Of a DNA stretch of 33,245 nucleotides, positions 9,786 to 20,415 are shown piece after piece. Both the position numbers and the translations under genes were made by a program. Position 1 is the first letter of the stretch. Every line of letters begins with the position of its first letter. The notes beneath the pieces were generated by a model, which saw only the letters and a list, made by a program, of their open reading frames with translations, did no database searches and was not told the origin of the DNA. The DNA comes from Albidovulum inexpectatum (GTDB taxonomy: Bacteria; Pseudomonadota; Alphaproteobacteria; Rhodobacterales; Rhodobacteraceae), in assembly GCF_002927635.1 (NCBI RefSeq), contig NZ_PRDS01000014.1, positions 1 to 33,245 of the forward strand. The letters are read 5' to 3'.

Positions 9786-12700
9786 ATGACCTTCCTCACC
9801 GAAGACGACATCGAGAAGGCCCTGATCGCCAGGTTCGGCGAGCTTGGGTATGCGAACGCGCCTGATGCCGTCATCGGCCCGGACGGCACCGCGCCCGAGC
9901 GAGCGGCCTATGATGACGTGATCCTGCACGGGCGGCTGGAAGCGGCAGTCGAACGGCTGAACCCCCACATTCCCGCCGAGGCGCGCGAAGAGGCGATCAA
10001 GCAGGTTCTGAGGTCGGAAAGCGCTTCGCTTGTCGAGGAAAACCGCAGGCTTCACCGGCTGATCGTCGAAGGCGTGAATGTGGAGTTTCACGCCGACGAT
10101 GGGACCATTCGCGGCGACAAGGTGCGCCTGGTTGATTTTGACGACCCGGACGCCAACGACTGGCTGGTCGTCGACCAGATGGTCGTGATCGAGAACGGCC
10201 GCAACCGCCGGCCCGACGTGGTCGTCTTCGTGAACGGCCTGCCGCTGGCGGTGATCGAGCTGAAGAACCCGGGTGCCGAGACGGCGACGCTCACCGCCGC
10301 CTACAATCAGCTTCAGACCTACAAGGCCGAGATTCCTTCACTCTTTCGGACCAACGCCTTGTTGGTGATCTCCGACGGCACCTTGGCCCGGGTTGGCTCC
10401 CTTACAGCCAATGAGGAGCGCTTCATGCCCTGGCGTACCACCGATGGGCGCGAGGTGGCGCCGAAGGGCAGCCCCGAGATGGACGTGCTGATCGAGGGCG
10501 TCTTCGAGAAGCGGCGCTTGCTGGAACTCATCCGCGACTTCACCGTGTTTGGCGACACCGGCTCGGGGATCGTCAAGATCATCGCCGGCTACCACCAGTT
10601 CCACGCGGTCAAGAAGGCGGTTCAGAGCACACTTCGCGCAACTGCCGTCGATGGCGACCGCAAGGCCGGGGTGATCTGGCACACGCAAGGTTCGGGAAAG
10701 AGCCTGCTCATGGCGTTCTTCGCTGGCCAGCTGGTGCGCCACCCCCAGATGGAGAACCCAACCATCGTCGTGCTCACGGACCGCAACGATCTCGACGATC
10801 AGCTGTTTCAGACCTTTTCCATGTGCCGCGATCTGATCCGCCAGACTCCCGAGCAGGCGGAGAGCCGCGAACATCTGCAACAGGTCCTGAACCGTGTCTC
10901 CGGCGGGATCATCTTCACGACCCTGCAGAAGCTGTCGGAAGGTAAGATGACCGACCGGCGCAACGTGGTCGTTATCGCCGATGAGGCCCACCGGAGCCAC
11001 TACGGATTCCGAGCAAAGATTGACCCGAAGACCGGCAAGCGCACCTATGGTTTCGCGAAACTCCTCCGGGATGCGCTGCCCAATGCGTCTTTCATCGGCT
11101 TCACCGGAACGCCGATCGAAAAGGACAATGTGAACACCCCCGCCGCCTTTGGCGACTACATCGACATCTACGACATCACCCGCGCGGTCGAGGATGGCGC
11201 GACGGTGCCCATCTACTACGAGAGCCGACTGGCTCGCATCGAGCTGCCCGAGGAGGAGAAGCCGAGGATCGATGCCGAGATCGAGGCGCTGACAGAAGAC
11301 GAAGCCCTTTCTGAGCAGGAGAAGCTCAAGCAGAAATGGTCAAACGTCGAGGCGCTGGTTGGAGCCGAGAAGCGCCTGAAAATGGTCGCGGCCGATATCG
11401 TCCAGCATTTCGAGCGGCGGCTCGCCGCACTTGATGGCAAGGGCATGATCGTCTGCATGAGCCGGCGAATCTGCGTCGCGCTTTACAACGAGATCGTGGC
11501 GCTTCGTCCCGAGTGGCATTCCGACGATGACAATGCAGGCGTCATCAAGATCGTGATGACAGGGTCGGCATCGGATCCGGCGGATTGGCAACCACACATC
11601 GGCAACAAGGCGCGCAGGGATCTGATCGCGAAGCGCGCCAAGGATCCGGACGATCCGCTGAAACTCGTGATCGTTCGCGACATGTGGCTGACGGGTTTCG
11701 ACGCCCCGTCGATGCATACGATGTACATTGACAAGCCGATGCAGGGTCACGGGCTAATGCAGGCCATCGCTCGGGTGAACCGCGTCTTCCGGGACAAACC
11801 CGCCGGTCTCGTGGTGGATTACATCGGGATCGCGCAAAGCCTGAAGAACGCGTTGGGCCAGTATTCCGAGAGCGACCGGCGCCAAGCCGGCATTGATGAG
11901 GCCGAGGCGGTGGCGGAAATGCTGAAGCGCTACGAGGTCGTTCGGGATCACTTCCATGGGTTCGACTACAGCCAAGCCTTGAACGGGGAACCGTCAGATC
12001 GCCTCCGGACGCTCGCCGCAGCAATGAACTGGATCCTGGAGCGCCAGCACGCGGCAGCCGCCAAGGAGGCAGACGAAGAAGCAAGAAAGAAGGCCCTTCG
12101 GCGGTACCAAGACGACGTCCTTGCGCTATCGAAAGCGTTCGCCTTGGCAGCGGCCAGCGAAGAGGCTCAGACAATTCGCGATGAAGTCGGTTTCTTCCAG
12201 GCCGTTCGGGTGGCGCTTGTAAAGGCGACGCAAGGTACAGGTGGCTCGGCCGCCGACAAGCGCCTTGCCGTTCAGCAAATCATCGACAGGTCCGTGGTTT
12301 CAACAGAGATCGTCGATATCCTCTCGGCGGCCGGCCTCAAGTCGCCAGATATCTCGATACTATCGGATGAGTTCCTGGCAGAAGTCCGGCAGATGGAACA
12401 AAAAAACCTAGCGCTTGAGGCCCTCAAGAAGCTGCTGAACGACGAGATCAGATCTCGCGCCCGGTCAAACGTCGTCGAGAGCAAGAAGTTTTCTGAGCGG
12501 TTGGAGCAGGCCGTTGCGCGGTACCACACGAATGCGATCAGCACTGTCGAAGTGCTCCAAGAGCTGATCGAACTGGCGCATGACATTCGAGAGGCCAGGA
12601 AGAGGGGCGAGGAAGAAGGCCTGACCGAGGAAGAGATCGCCTTCTACGACGCTCTCGCCACCAATGAAAGCGCGATCGAGGTCCTTGGGAACGATTCACT

Positions 12701-12905
12701 CAAGCTGATCGCGCACGAGCTTCTGGAGAGCCTCAAGTCGAACGTGACTGTGGACTGGTCCCATCGCGAGTCCGCAAGGGCACGCATGCGGGTTCTGGTG
12801 AAACGCATCTTGCGTAAGTACGGGTATCCTCCAGACCTGCAGGACGCTGCGATCAGGACCGTTCTGCAACAGGCGGAAGCGCTGTCTTCGCAATGGGCCA
12901 ATTGA
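9786..12905 (+). CDS. hsdR: Type I restriction endonuclease/translocase subunit HsdR
   Basis: HsdR (1039 residues) is the motor and nuclease subunit that pulls DNA past the bound enzyme and cleaves unmodified DNA. An N-terminal PD-(D/E)xK nuclease is seen as D144 followed by E158-x-K160 (AVIELK). The superfamily 2 motor has Walker [10 protein letters not shown] (299-307), DEAH box (399-402) and motif III FTGTP (439-443), with the second RecA-like lobe up to about 700 and a helical C-terminal part that normally docks on HsdM/HsdS. Length is in the normal HsdR range. It is the last gene of the operon. No obvious terminator follows. It appears intact, so the system is probably active. Confidence 0.96.
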   Translation: MTFLTEDDIEKALIARFGELGYANAPDAVIGPDGTAPERAAYDDVILHGRLEAAVERLNPHIPAEAREEAIKQVLRSESASLVEENRRLHRLIVEGVNVEFHADDGTIRGDKVRLVDFDDPDANDWLVVDQMVVIENGRNRRPDVVVFVNGLPLAVIELKNPGAETATLTAAYNQLQTYKAEIPSLFRTNALLVISDGTLARVGSLTANEERFMPWRTTDGREVAPKGSPEMDVLIEGVFEKRRLLELIRDFTVFGDTGSGIVKIIAGYHQFHAVKKAVQSTLRATAVDGDRKAGVIWHTQGSGKSLLMAFFAGQLVRHPQMENPTIVVLTDRNDLDDQLFQTFSMCRDLIRQTPEQAESREHLQQVLNRVSGGIIFTTLQKLSEGKMTDRRNVVVIADEAHRSHYGFRAKIDPKTGKRTYGFAKLLRDALPNASFIGFTGTPIEKDNVNTPAAFGDYIDIYDITRAVEDGATVPIYYESRLARIELPEEEKPRIDAEIEALTEDEALSEQEKLKQKWSNVEALVGAEKRLKMVAADIVQHFERRLAALDGKGMIVCMSRRICVALYNEIVALRPEWHSDDDNAGVIKIVMTGSASDPADWQPHIGNKARRDLIAKRAKDPDDPLKLVIVRDMWLTGFDAPSMHTMYIDKPMQGHGLMQAIARVNRVFRDKPAGLVVDYIGIAQSLKNALGQYSESDRRQAGIDEAEAVAEMLKRYEVVRDHFHGFDYSQALNGEPSDRLRTLAAAMNWILERQHAAAAKEADEEARKKALRRYQDDVLALSKAFALAAASEEAQTIRDEVGFFQAVRVALVKATQGTGGSAADKRLAVQQIIDRSVVSTEIVDILSAAGLKSPDISILSDEFLAEVRQMEQKNLALEALKKLLNDEIRSRARSNVVESKKFSERLEQAVARYHTNAISTVEVLQELIELAHDIREARKRGEEEGLTEEEIAFYDALATNESAIEVLGNDSLKLIAHELLESLKSNVTVDWSHRESARARMRVLVKRILRKYGYPPDLQDAAIRTVLQQAEALSSQWAN

Positions 12906-13637
12906 GTGCCGTTGGTTCGAGAAAACAATGTTGATTTGAACCCACCGCGAGGCGCGGCACCGCTGGCAGCGCGCTCCACACCCGTCGGGACGCTGGCGAA
13001 CGTCCGATCCCGGTCATTTCTGCGAGAATGCCACCCACATCAAAGTGTTCAGGTTTCGTTACAAAATAATGACGTGTTTCCAGAGCCTTGCGAAAAATTC
13101 ACCAAATCTGCGCAGTCAACAGGTTCAGAGAGTATCGGCCCGGAGAGACCGATTTCAGGCCTTCGGCGCCGCCGGCGGTGAACAGCCCCTCCCGCATAAC
13201 CCTCGAAAACAACGGAAAAATCCGGGCGCGCGCGAGGCAAGAGAAACAGTTCGGGAAAACAAGTGGCGGAGGGAATGGGACTGCGGTCGGACCTTCTCTG
13301 CCGTTAACCCATTGATTTTAATTTCGATATGATCACTCCTACCCTCCAAGCGAATGACAACGGTTCCCCCACCGCACGCTGCAATCTTGATACCGATCAG
13401 ATTCCGTCTGCCCGAAGCCAGTAGTTGGTGGCGTGGAGTGTGCCCCATTCAGCCATTCACTGCGCGCCGTCTCAAGGATAATGATGCGGAACAAAGCCGA
13501 CCTCTCATTCGTAATTCCTAGCGTCTGCCGTTGGTCCATCGCGACCATGGTCGCTTGTCAGAACTTGCGGCAGTTCATGCCAGTTGCTTACGGCGAAATG
13601 TCATGCATGATCGTGAAAACTGATCCTGTAGGACGCA
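12906..13637. other. Gene-free region between hsdR and the LysR gene
   Basis: About 730 bases with no convincing gene; open frames are short, lack ribosome sites and resemble no family I know. No T-tailed terminator after hsdR was found. A 10-bp palindrome TCATGCATGA lies at 13601-13610, 28 bases before the LysR start, where a regulator could bind. The composition shifts along the stretch, suggesting a junction between the R-M island and the catabolic region. Confidence 0.5.
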
Positions 13638-14540
13638 ATGATAAAAAGTCAGATAACCCTAAAGCAACTCGAAGCTTTTGCCTTTGTCGTGGACACTGGC
13701 ACCTTCCGCGCCGCCGCAACTGCTCTCGGAACGACGCAACCCAACATCTCATCCCGGATTTCTGCTCTGGAAATGGCTTTGGATGTCACGCTTCTCTATC
13801 GAGATGCAGGTTCCGTACGCCTGACCGAGAAGGGTCGGGAGCTCCTCGTTCTAACACGGGACATTCTTCGCGCCGGAGAAGCCCTGTTGGAGGCAGCGGG
13901 ACGGCAAGAGTTGATCCAAGAACGCCTTCGGCTTGGTGTCACAGAACTTGTGGCTTGCACATGGCTGCAAAATTTCCTGCGGCTTTTGCGACAAGAGTAC
14001 CCAAACCTGCGCGTCGAGCTGGAGGTCGATCTATCCCGTCAGATTGAAGAGCGCTTGCGCGAGGGACGGCTCGATCTGGCGCTGCAGAACGGTCCTTTTG
14101 CATTTCAAGCCACCGGCGAAAAGGCGTTGGCCGAGGAACCTTATGTCTGGGTCGCCAACACGGACCTTGCGAACGAGCTGGCAGGCGGGACATCGGTCGC
14201 GCGTTTCTTTGACAAGGCCGTCTTGACCCATGCCCGTCATACGAGCGCTGCGCGTGCGCTGCACGATCTTGCTGCAACGGAGGGCTATGACGCGGGCAAG
14301 ATCATTCACTCAAGCGCTCTGTCCGCGTGTCTTCCGATGGTCAATGAAGGCTTGGGGGTTGCGTTGCTGCCCCGCTCCCTGGTCTCGGAGGAGATGAAAG
14401 ACGGACGCTTGCAGTCTCTCAAGTCGGATTGGATTGCGCCACCGCTTTCGTTTTTTGCCCGTTTCAACGCGGATCGTGCACCGCGCTTCGTTGCCAAGGC
14501 TTGTGAGATTGCAGCATCCGTTCGGCCAGCGGAAGTGTAG
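13638..14540 (+). CDS. LysR-family transcriptional regulator, likely controls the hyu operon
   Basis: A 300-residue LysR protein. The winged helix-turn-helix occupies about 6-66 (ITLKQLEAFAFVVDTGTF, then TALGTTQPNISSRISALE, a typical recognition helix), followed by the linker helix and a substrate-binding domain (about 90-295) that would sense a pathway compound. The ATG is preceded by TAGGA at a good distance. Unlike most LysR genes it points the same way as its probable target operon, which starts about 100 bases downstream. A TTT-N11-AAA box lies in that gap. The ligand is unknown. Confidence 0.93.
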   Translation: MIKSQITLKQLEAFAFVVDTGTFRAAATALGTTQPNISSRISALEMALDVTLLYRDAGSVRLTEKGRELLVLTRDILRAGEALLEAAGRQELIQERLRLGVTELVACTWLQNFLRLLRQEYPNLRVELEVDLSRQIEERLREGRLDLALQNGPFAFQATGEKALAEEPYVWVANTDLANELAGGTSVARFFDKAVLTHARHTSAARALHDLAATEGYDAGKIIHSSALSACLPMVNEGLGVALLPRSLVSEEMKDGRLQSLKSDWIAPPLSFFARFNADRAPRFVAKACEIAASVRPAEV

Positions 14541-14551
14541 GATAGCTAAAA

Positions 14552-14568
14552 TTTATCGGGCGTAGAAA
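14552..14568 (+). promoter_or_regulatory. Candidate LysR box (T-N11-A type) before hyuA
   Basis: TTT-N11-AAA, embedded in a longer ATTT/AAAT symmetry, lies between the regulator gene and hyuA in AT-rich DNA. LysR proteins commonly bind T-N11-A sites near target promoters. Only one site is evident, so this is tentative. Confidence 0.35.
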
Positions 14569-14640
14569 ATCTATTGATTTGATTTCTGCTTTCGTGCGGG
14601 ACCTAATGCGATGAATTCAGGTGCTGCAGTGGAGATCGCA

Positions 14641-16728
14641 ATGAAGGCCGAATCTATTCGCATGGGCGTCGACATCGGCGGCACTTTCACGGATGTCGTC
14701 CTCGAAAAGGGCGGCGAGCAATTCTCGGTCAAAGTCTTGACGACCTATGCTGCGCCGGAAAACGCTATCATCGACGGTATGCATCAGGTTTGCGCCAAGG
14801 CTGGTGTGGATCCCTCAGCCATTGAGCAGATCATCCACGGAACAACTCTGGCCACCAATGCGCTGATCGAACGGCGCGGAGCCAAAACGGCTTTGATCAC
14901 CACGGAAGGCTTCCGTGATGTGATCGAGATGCGCACCGAAAGCCGGTTTGAACAATACGACCTGAACCTGAACCTGCCTGATCCGCTGTTGCCGCGTCAG
15001 ATGCGTTTCACTGTCCCGGGACGGGTGAACGCCAAAGGCGAAATACTCGTCGATCTTGATCGCACGGATGTCGAGGCAGTGGTGGACCGGATCGCGGAAG
15101 CGGGGTTCGAAAGCGTCGCCGTGGGGCTCATCCACTCGTACCTGAACCCTGCTCATGAGGAATTGGTGCGCGAGGTTCTGGCTGAAAGGCTGCCCGATGT
15201 GTCGGTGTCGATCTCTTCGGAAGTCTCGCCCCAGATGCGGGAATACGAGCGGTTCAATACGGTCGTCGCAAACGCCTATATCAAGCCCTTGATGGCCTCG
15301 TATCTTGGGCGGCTAGAAGATCGCCTGCGCCGTGAAGGTGTCACCTGCCGCATCTTCCTGATGCATTCAGGCGGCGGGATCATCTCGATCCAAAACGCTG
15401 CCGAGTTCCCAGTTCGGCTGGTCGAAAGTGGACCTGCCGGGGGCGCAGTGTTCGCAGCACATATCGCGGCGCGCTATGGTTTGGACAAGGTGTTATCGTT
15501 CGACATGGGTGGCACCACGGCCAAGATCTGCCTGATCAAGAACCAGACGCCAAAGACCAGCCGCGTGTTCGAGGTCGCGCGCACGTATCGGTTCAAGAAG
15601 GGGTCGGGCATGCCGATCTCGATCCCGGTGATCGACATGGTCGAGATTGGGGCGGGCGGCGGAAGCCTTGCCCATGTGGACGGCATGCGGCAAATCCGTG
15701 TTGGCCCCGAAAGTGCCGGGTCCGAGCCTGGGCCCGCTTGCTACGGACGCGGCGGCACGCGTCCCGCCGTCACGGATGCCGATCTTGTGCTGGGAAAGTT
15801 GGACCCGAACAATTTTGCCGGTGGTTCGATCGCCCTCCATCCCGATCAATCGCAGAAGGCGTTGAGCGCACATGTCGGTGACATTCTGGACATGGACGCG
15901 GTCGAGGCCGCCTTTGGCGTGGCCGAGGTGGTGGACGAAAACATGGCCAACGCGGCCCGCGTTCACGCCGTCGAGAATGGCGAGGACCTGAGCGAGTACA
16001 CCATGATCGCCTTCGGGGGAGCCGCCCCGCTGCATGCCGGGCGTCTTTGCGAAAAGCTGGGGATCGAGCGGCTGCTCGTGCCGCCGGGTGCAGGTGTGGG
16101 GTCTGCCATAGGCTTCCTGCGCGCGCCGTTCAGCTTTGAGGCCAACCGGTCGGTCTACATGAAGCTGAGCGATTTCGATGCGGACAAGATCAAAAGCCTG
16201 CTGACCGATCTCAAGGCCGAGGCAACGGGTTTCGTGCGCACCTGCGATGACGTCAGCCCGATCCTGTCAGAGTTCAAGGTCTACATGCGCTATACCGGTC
16301 AGGGTTGGGAAATCCCGGTTGATCTGACCGAAGATCAGGCGATGAACCCCGACGCCGCGACCTTTGAGGCCCGTTTTGAAGAGGACTACACCAAGCTTTT
16401 CGGACGCCCCGTCGCGGGCATGGATATCGAGATCACCGTCTGGTCGGTGAACGCCACCACGCCACCGGAAGAGGTCGCGCGCATTGAAACGACAGACGGC
16501 GATGCACCGGTTGCTCTGAACGGCACGCGGCAGATCTTTGATGCGGCCTCCGGGAAGTACCTTGATGCCCATGTCATCGACAGGAGCCTCATGGAGGCAG
16601 GCCAGCGTGTACATGGTCCAGCCGCCGTAACCGAAGCTGAGACGACCATCATCGTGCCCGCCAGTCGGGATGCCATCCGCCAACCGGACGGATGTATCGA
16701 CGTGGTGGCGAAGGGAGCTGTCCAATGA
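14641..16728 (+). CDS. hyuA: Hydantoinase/oxoprolinase subunit A (HyuA family)
   Basis: The ATP-binding half of an ATP-dependent amidohydrolase that opens hydantoin, N-methylhydantoin, 5-oxoproline or related rings together with HyuB. The 695-residue protein has the ASKHA-fold motifs GVDIGGTFTDVV (9-20), HGTTLATNALIERRGAKTA (66-84), SGPAGGA (263-269) and DMGGTT (288-293). I chose the ATG at 14641 because GGAG lies six bases upstream; an in-frame ATG 30 bases earlier (14611) has no clear ribosome site. The stop overlaps the hyuB start (ATGA). Relatives also include acetone and acetophenone carboxylases; the neighbours favour ring opening. The substrate is not readable. Confidence 0.93.
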   Translation: MKAESIRMGVDIGGTFTDVVLEKGGEQFSVKVLTTYAAPENAIIDGMHQVCAKAGVDPSAIEQIIHGTTLATNALIERRGAKTALITTEGFRDVIEMRTESRFEQYDLNLNLPDPLLPRQMRFTVPGRVNAKGEILVDLDRTDVEAVVDRIAEAGFESVAVGLIHSYLNPAHEELVREVLAERLPDVSVSISSEVSPQMREYERFNTVVANAYIKPLMASYLGRLEDRLRREGVTCRIFLMHSGGGIISIQNAAEFPVRLVESGPAGGAVFAAHIAARYGLDKVLSFDMGGTTAKICLIKNQTPKTSRVFEVARTYRFKKGSGMPISIPVIDMVEIGAGGGSLAHVDGMRQIRVGPESAGSEPGPACYGRGGTRPAVTDADLVLGKLDPNNFAGGSIALHPDQSQKALSAHVGDILDMDAVEAAFGVAEVVDENMANAARVHAVENGEDLSEYTMIAFGGAAPLHAGRLCEKLGIERLLVPPGAGVGSAIGFLRAPFSFEANRSVYMKLSDFDADKIKSLLTDLKAEATGFVRTCDDVSPILSEFKVYMRYTGQGWEIPVDLTEDQAMNPDAATFEARFEEDYTKLFGRPVAGMDIEITVWSVNATTPPEEVARIETTDGDAPVALNGTRQIFDAASGKYLDAHVIDRSLMEAGQRVHGPAAVTEAETTIIVPASRDAIRQPDGCIDVVAKGAVQ

Positions 16729-18434
16729 CCCAAGAACACTCGAAAGTCGCCTATCAGGTCATGTGGAACCGCCTGATTTCGGTCGTCGAAGAACAGGCGC
16801 AGGCACTGGTGCGCACGGCGTTCTCAACCTCGGTCCGCGAGGCCGGGGACCTGTCGGCGGGCGTCTACGACACCCATGGCAACATGCTGGCGCAAGCCGT
16901 CACAGGGACGCCGGGCCATGTCAACGCAATGGCCGATGCGGTCGCGCATTTCATCCGCCGGATTGGGCGGCAAAACATGTTCGAAGGCGATGTCTACATA
17001 ACCAATGACCCTTGGGAGGGCACGGGGCACCTGCATGACATCACCATGGTGACGCCGTCTTTCCACAAGGGCACGCTGGTGGGCTTCTTCGCCTGCACAG
17101 CCCACATCGTAGACATCGGCGGGCGCGGCTTTGGCGCGGATGCGCAGAGTGTCTATGAGGAAGGTCTGTACATCCCGATCATGAAGTTCGCGGATCGTGG
17201 TGTGGTCGATGAAACACTTGTCCGCATCATCAGGGGCAACGTACGGGAACCTGACCAGCTGATCGGTGACATCTATGCGCTGGCAACCTGCAACGAGATC
17301 GGACACCGCCGCCTGATCGACATGATGGAAGAGTTTGACCTCGACCATCTGGACGGCATCGCGGAGTTCATTCTGGACAATTCGCGCCGGGCGACGATCG
17401 AGGCGATCGCTGCATTGCCGCAGACATCCGCCACCGGCGAGATGACGATGGACGGCTTTGATGTGCCCATCACGCTGAAGGTGAAGGTCAGCGTTGAAAA
17501 AGACCGTATCGTCACCGACTTCACCGGAACGTCCGGCCTCGACAAGAAGGGCATCAACTGCCCGCTTGTCTACACCAAGGCCTACGCCTGCTACGCGCTC
17601 AAAGTGGCGATTGCGCCGGAGATACCGAACAACGCAGCCTCGCTTGCTCCGTTTGAAATCACAGCACCGGAAAACTCTATCGTCAACGCGCTGCACCCCG
17701 CGCCTGTCGCTCTGCGTCACATCGTGGGGCATTTTGTGCCGGATGCGGTCTACGACGCCTTTGACAAGATCGTACCGGGTTTGGTGCCTGCCGAAGGCGC
17801 GGGATGTCTGTGCAACTTCCAGGTCAGCCTGCGCCCGCGCAGCGATGCGCCAGCCCCCGCGGATGCGCGCAGGTCCGAAGTTTTGACCTTCAACTCCGGC
17901 GGTTCCGGCGCGCGGCCCGAGCACGATGGCCTGAACGCCACGGCCTTCCCCTCCGGGGTCATGACGATGCCCATCGAGGCCACAGAACACGCAGGCCCCG
18001 TCATCATCTGGCGCAAGGAATTGCGCCCCGACAGTGGCGGCGCAGGCCGGACGCGCGGCGGTTTGGGGCAATACATGGAAGTCGGCGCGCAGGAAGGCCA
18101 CGAGTTCGACATCCAAGCCATGTTCGACCGCAGCCAGTATCCCGCACGGGGTCGCCGCGGCGGCCGGAACGGCGCGCCGACGACGATTGCAATGGACGAT
18201 GGAACGGCGATGCGCGTCAAGGGCAAGCAGTTCGTGCCCCACGGTCGCAGGGTGGTGATGGCCTTCCCCGGAGGCGCTGGCTACGGCAATCCGGCAGAGC
18301 GCCCCAAGGACCTTGTGAAACGCGATTTGGCACGGGGATATATTTCTGAAGAAACGGCTCGGACGGATTATGGATTGTCCGCCGAGGATATCGCGGCGGT
18401 TCAATCTGCCGTCGCCAGGGGGGAACAGATATGA
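16725..18434 (+). CDS. hyuB: Hydantoinase/oxoprolinase subunit B (HyuB family)
   Basis: The 569-residue partner of HyuA, carrying the amide-hydrolysing half. Family blocks are visible: GVYDTHGNMLAQAVTGTPGH (46-65), TNDPWEGTGHLHDITMV (93-109) with conserved Asp and His residues likely to bind metal, and TDFTGTSGLDKKGINCP in the middle. Length is typical. The ATG at 16725 overlaps the hyuA stop, and the stop overlaps the next start (ATGA), so the genes are coupled. No amidase for a carbamoyl product (such as HyuC) is in the operon, which argues against a standard hydantoin or creatinine route. Confidence 0.93.
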   Translation: MTQEHSKVAYQVMWNRLISVVEEQAQALVRTAFSTSVREAGDLSAGVYDTHGNMLAQAVTGTPGHVNAMADAVAHFIRRIGRQNMFEGDVYITNDPWEGTGHLHDITMVTPSFHKGTLVGFFACTAHIVDIGGRGFGADAQSVYEEGLYIPIMKFADRGVVDETLVRIIRGNVREPDQLIGDIYALATCNEIGHRRLIDMMEEFDLDHLDGIAEFILDNSRRATIEAIAALPQTSATGEMTMDGFDVPITLKVKVSVEKDRIVTDFTGTSGLDKKGINCPLVYTKAYACYALKVAIAPEIPNNAASLAPFEITAPENSIVNALHPAPVALRHIVGHFVPDAVYDAFDKIVPGLVPAEGAGCLCNFQVSLRPRSDAPAPADARRSEVLTFNSGGSGARPEHDGLNATAFPSGVMTMPIEATEHAGPVIIWRKELRPDSGGAGRTRGGLGQYMEVGAQEGHEFDIQAMFDRSQYPARGRRGGRNGAPTTIAMDDGTAMRVKGKQFVPHGRRVVMAFPGGAGYGNPAERPKDLVKRDLARGYISEETARTDYGLSAEDIAAVQSAVARGEQI

Positions 18435-19642
18435 GCAACCAAAGCCCAACACAGCAAAGCTATGACGTGGTCATCATCGGAGGCGCCATCATGGGCGCCT
18501 CGACCGCCTGGTTTCTGTCGGACAACAAGGATTTCGATGGCTCGGTCCTCGTCGTCGAACGGGACATGACCTATCAGAACTGCTCGACCACGCACACGAA
18601 CTCCTGCATGCGGCAGCAATTCTCGACGGAACTCAATGTGCGGATCAGCCAGTTCGCCGCCGACTTCGTCAAGAACATCCGCAGCTATATGGGCGGCGAT
18701 GAACGCGTGCCGGAGCTTGGCATCCGCTCCTTCGGATACATGTACTTTGCCGACAACGAAGGCTTTGCCGATGTGCTACGCGAAAGCCAAAAGGTGCAAT
18801 TGGCGGCTGGTGCGGCAACCCAGCTGATGACACCTGAAGAAATCAAGGCCGCTTACCCCTTTTACAATGTGGACGACATCGTGCTGGGGTCCATCAACCT
18901 GGTGGACGAGGGGTATTGGGACGGAGCCGCTGTCAATGATTGGTGGCGACGCCAAAGCCGCGAACGTGGTGTCGAATGGGTCCAGAACGAAGTTGTGGCG
19001 ATAACCCGCAACGCTGCAGGCACCCGCGTCGAAAGCGTCACTCTCGCCTCTGGCGAAGTGATCGCCTGTGGTCAGGTCGTCAATGCGTCCGGCCCACGTG
19101 CGGCACGCACTGCCCAGATGGCGGGCATCGACGTGCCGGTGGAGCCGCGCAAACGCTATTCGTGGATATTCAAGGCCGAAAAACCGCTGGATCAAGACCT
19201 TCCGCTGACCATCGACCCCTCGGGTGTGCACGTGCGCGAAAACGGCGGCGGCACGTATCAGTGCGGCGGGCATTCCGACTACGACCCTGCGGTGGATTTT
19301 GACGATTATGCGATGGATCACTCCTTATGGGAAAGCCACGTCTGGCCCATCCTTGCGACCCGCATCCCGCAGTTTGAGGCGATCAAAGTGCAATCAGAAT
19401 GGGCCGGGCACTATGCCATGAACACTTTTGATCACAACGCAATCATGGGGCCACACACAGAACTGTCGAACTTCATCTTCCTCAATGGCTTCTCCGGCCA
19501 CGGGCTGCAGCAATCGCCCGCCATGGGACGCGGGACTGCCGAGTGGCTGACCTACGGCGAATACCGCGCGCTTGATCTGACACCGTTCAACTACGAGCGG
19601 ATTCCGGCAAACAGGCCGATCATCGAGAAAGCCATTATCTGA
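18431..19642 (+). CDS. FAD-dependent oxidoreductase (DAO / sarcosine-dehydrogenase-like)
   Basis: A 403-residue flavoprotein of the D-amino-acid oxidase superfamily, whose members oxidise secondary or primary amines, amino acids or hydroxy acids. The N-terminal FAD-binding strand is YDVVIIGGAIMGASTAWFL (11-29); the usual third Gly of GxGxxG is Ala19. It is followed by an acidic strand end VVERD (41-45). A conserved THTNSCMRQQFS stretch (54-65) and a C-terminal GFSGHGLQQSPAMGR are typical of the sarcosine dehydrogenase/FOXRED1 branch. No signal peptide or membrane segment is visible, so it is probably cytoplasmic. It overlaps hyuB and the aldolase gene. It may oxidise the ring-opened amine made by HyuAB; the true substrate is unknown. 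Confidence 0.88.
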   Translation: MSNQSPTQQSYDVVIIGGAIMGASTAWFLSDNKDFDGSVLVVERDMTYQNCSTTHTNSCMRQQFSTELNVRISQFAADFVKNIRSYMGGDERVPELGIRSFGYMYFADNEGFADVLRESQKVQLAAGAATQLMTPEEIKAAYPFYNVDDIVLGSINLVDEGYWDGAAVNDWWRRQSRERGVEWVQNEVVAITRNAAGTRVESVTLASGEVIACGQVVNASGPRAARTAQMAGIDVPVEPRKRYSWIFKAEKPLDQDLPLTIDPSGVHVRENGGGTYQCGGHSDYDPAVDFDDYAMDHSLWESHVWPILATRIPQFEAIKVQSEWAGHYAMNTFDHNAIMGPHTELSNFIFLNGFSGHGLQQSPAMGRGTAEWLTYGEYRALDLTPFNYERIPANRPIIEKAII

Positions 19643-20415
19643 TGAAGCTTCCCGCCAATCCCTTTGCGCGCGCCATTGCAGCCGGTGAAAAACAGGTCGG
19701 GCTTTGGATCAGCCTTTGCAGCAACTTCGCCGCAGAGGTGGTGTCGACCGCAGGATACGACTGGGCATTGATCGACATGGAGCACAGCGCCAACGATTAC
19801 TTCAGCGTACTCGGTCAGCTTCAGGCGTTTGCGGCGTCCCCGACCACGGCGCTCGTGCGGGTGGAATGGAACGACGCGGTTGCGGTCAAGCGGTTGTTGG
19901 ATCTGGGTGCGCCGGGCCTGTTGTTTCCGATGATCCAATCGGTGGAAGAGGCCAAGCAAGCGGTCGCGGCGACGCGCTATCCGCCACACGGCGTTCGTGG
20001 CGTCTCGGGCGCGACCCGGGCAACGGCCTTTGGGCGCATCACCGATTACGTGGCTCGAGTTGAGGAAGAAACCGCTGTTCTCCTGCAACTGGAAACTCGC
20101 GCGGCGGTAGAACAGGCCGAAGCGATTGGCGCGGTCGATGGCGTCAGCGGTATCTTCTTTGGACCTGCAGACATTGCCGCCGATATTGGCAAGCTCGGCA
20201 AGCCGATGGACCCAGATGTCTGGGCCTTGATCAAACCGGCGGCGCAAAAGCTGATTGCCAAGGGCATGCCGGTTGGAACCTTGGTCACGGACCCCGCCTT
20301 TGCGGCTGACCTCTTGAACGAAGGCTTCACCTTTGTTGCCATTGCCACAGACACGGGGCTTTTGGCGCGGGCCGCTGATGCGGCCCTGGCGCAAACAAAG
20401 GGCGCGCTGCAATGA
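19642..20415 (+). CDS. HpcH/HpaI-family class II aldolase
   Basis: The 257-residue protein belongs to the metal-dependent aldolases that split 2-keto-3-deoxy acids to pyruvate and an aldehyde. Expected active-site residues are in place: H48 (DMEHS), R73 (LVRVEWN), and metal ligands E151 (LQLET) and D177 (GPADIA). GVRGVSGATRA matches the substrate-phosphate or carboxylate region of HpaI/RhmA relatives. The start overlaps the oxidoreductase stop by one base (TGATG), and its stop overlaps the aminotransferase start. In context it likely performs the carbon-carbon cleavage step of the pathway. Confidence 0.92.
   Translation: MKLPANPFARAIAAGEKQVGLWISLCSNFAAEVVSTAGYDWALIDMEHSANDYFSVLGQLQAFAASPTTALVRVEWNDAVAVKRLLDLGAPGLLFPMIQSVEEAKQAVAATRYPPHGVRGVSGATRATAFGRITDYVARVEEETAVLLQLETRAAVEQAEAIGAVDGVSGIFFGPADIAADIGKLGKPMDPDVWALIKPAAQKLIAKGMPVGTLVTDPAFAADLLNEGFTFVAIATDTGLLARAADAALAQTKGALQ

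Noticed and set aside
12853-13038. Minus-strand frame overlapping the hsdR end, looking vaguely like IS-associated sequence
   Set aside because: It overlaps the conserved hsdR C-terminus and has no start signal; the resemblance is too weak to call a mobile-element remnant.
13250-13330. Stretch recalling the 3' end of a tRNA-Ser gene (GTGGCGGAGGGAATGGGA), possible integration site
   Set aside because: The T-loop sequence and acceptor stem cannot be completed, and no second copy was found at another island border.
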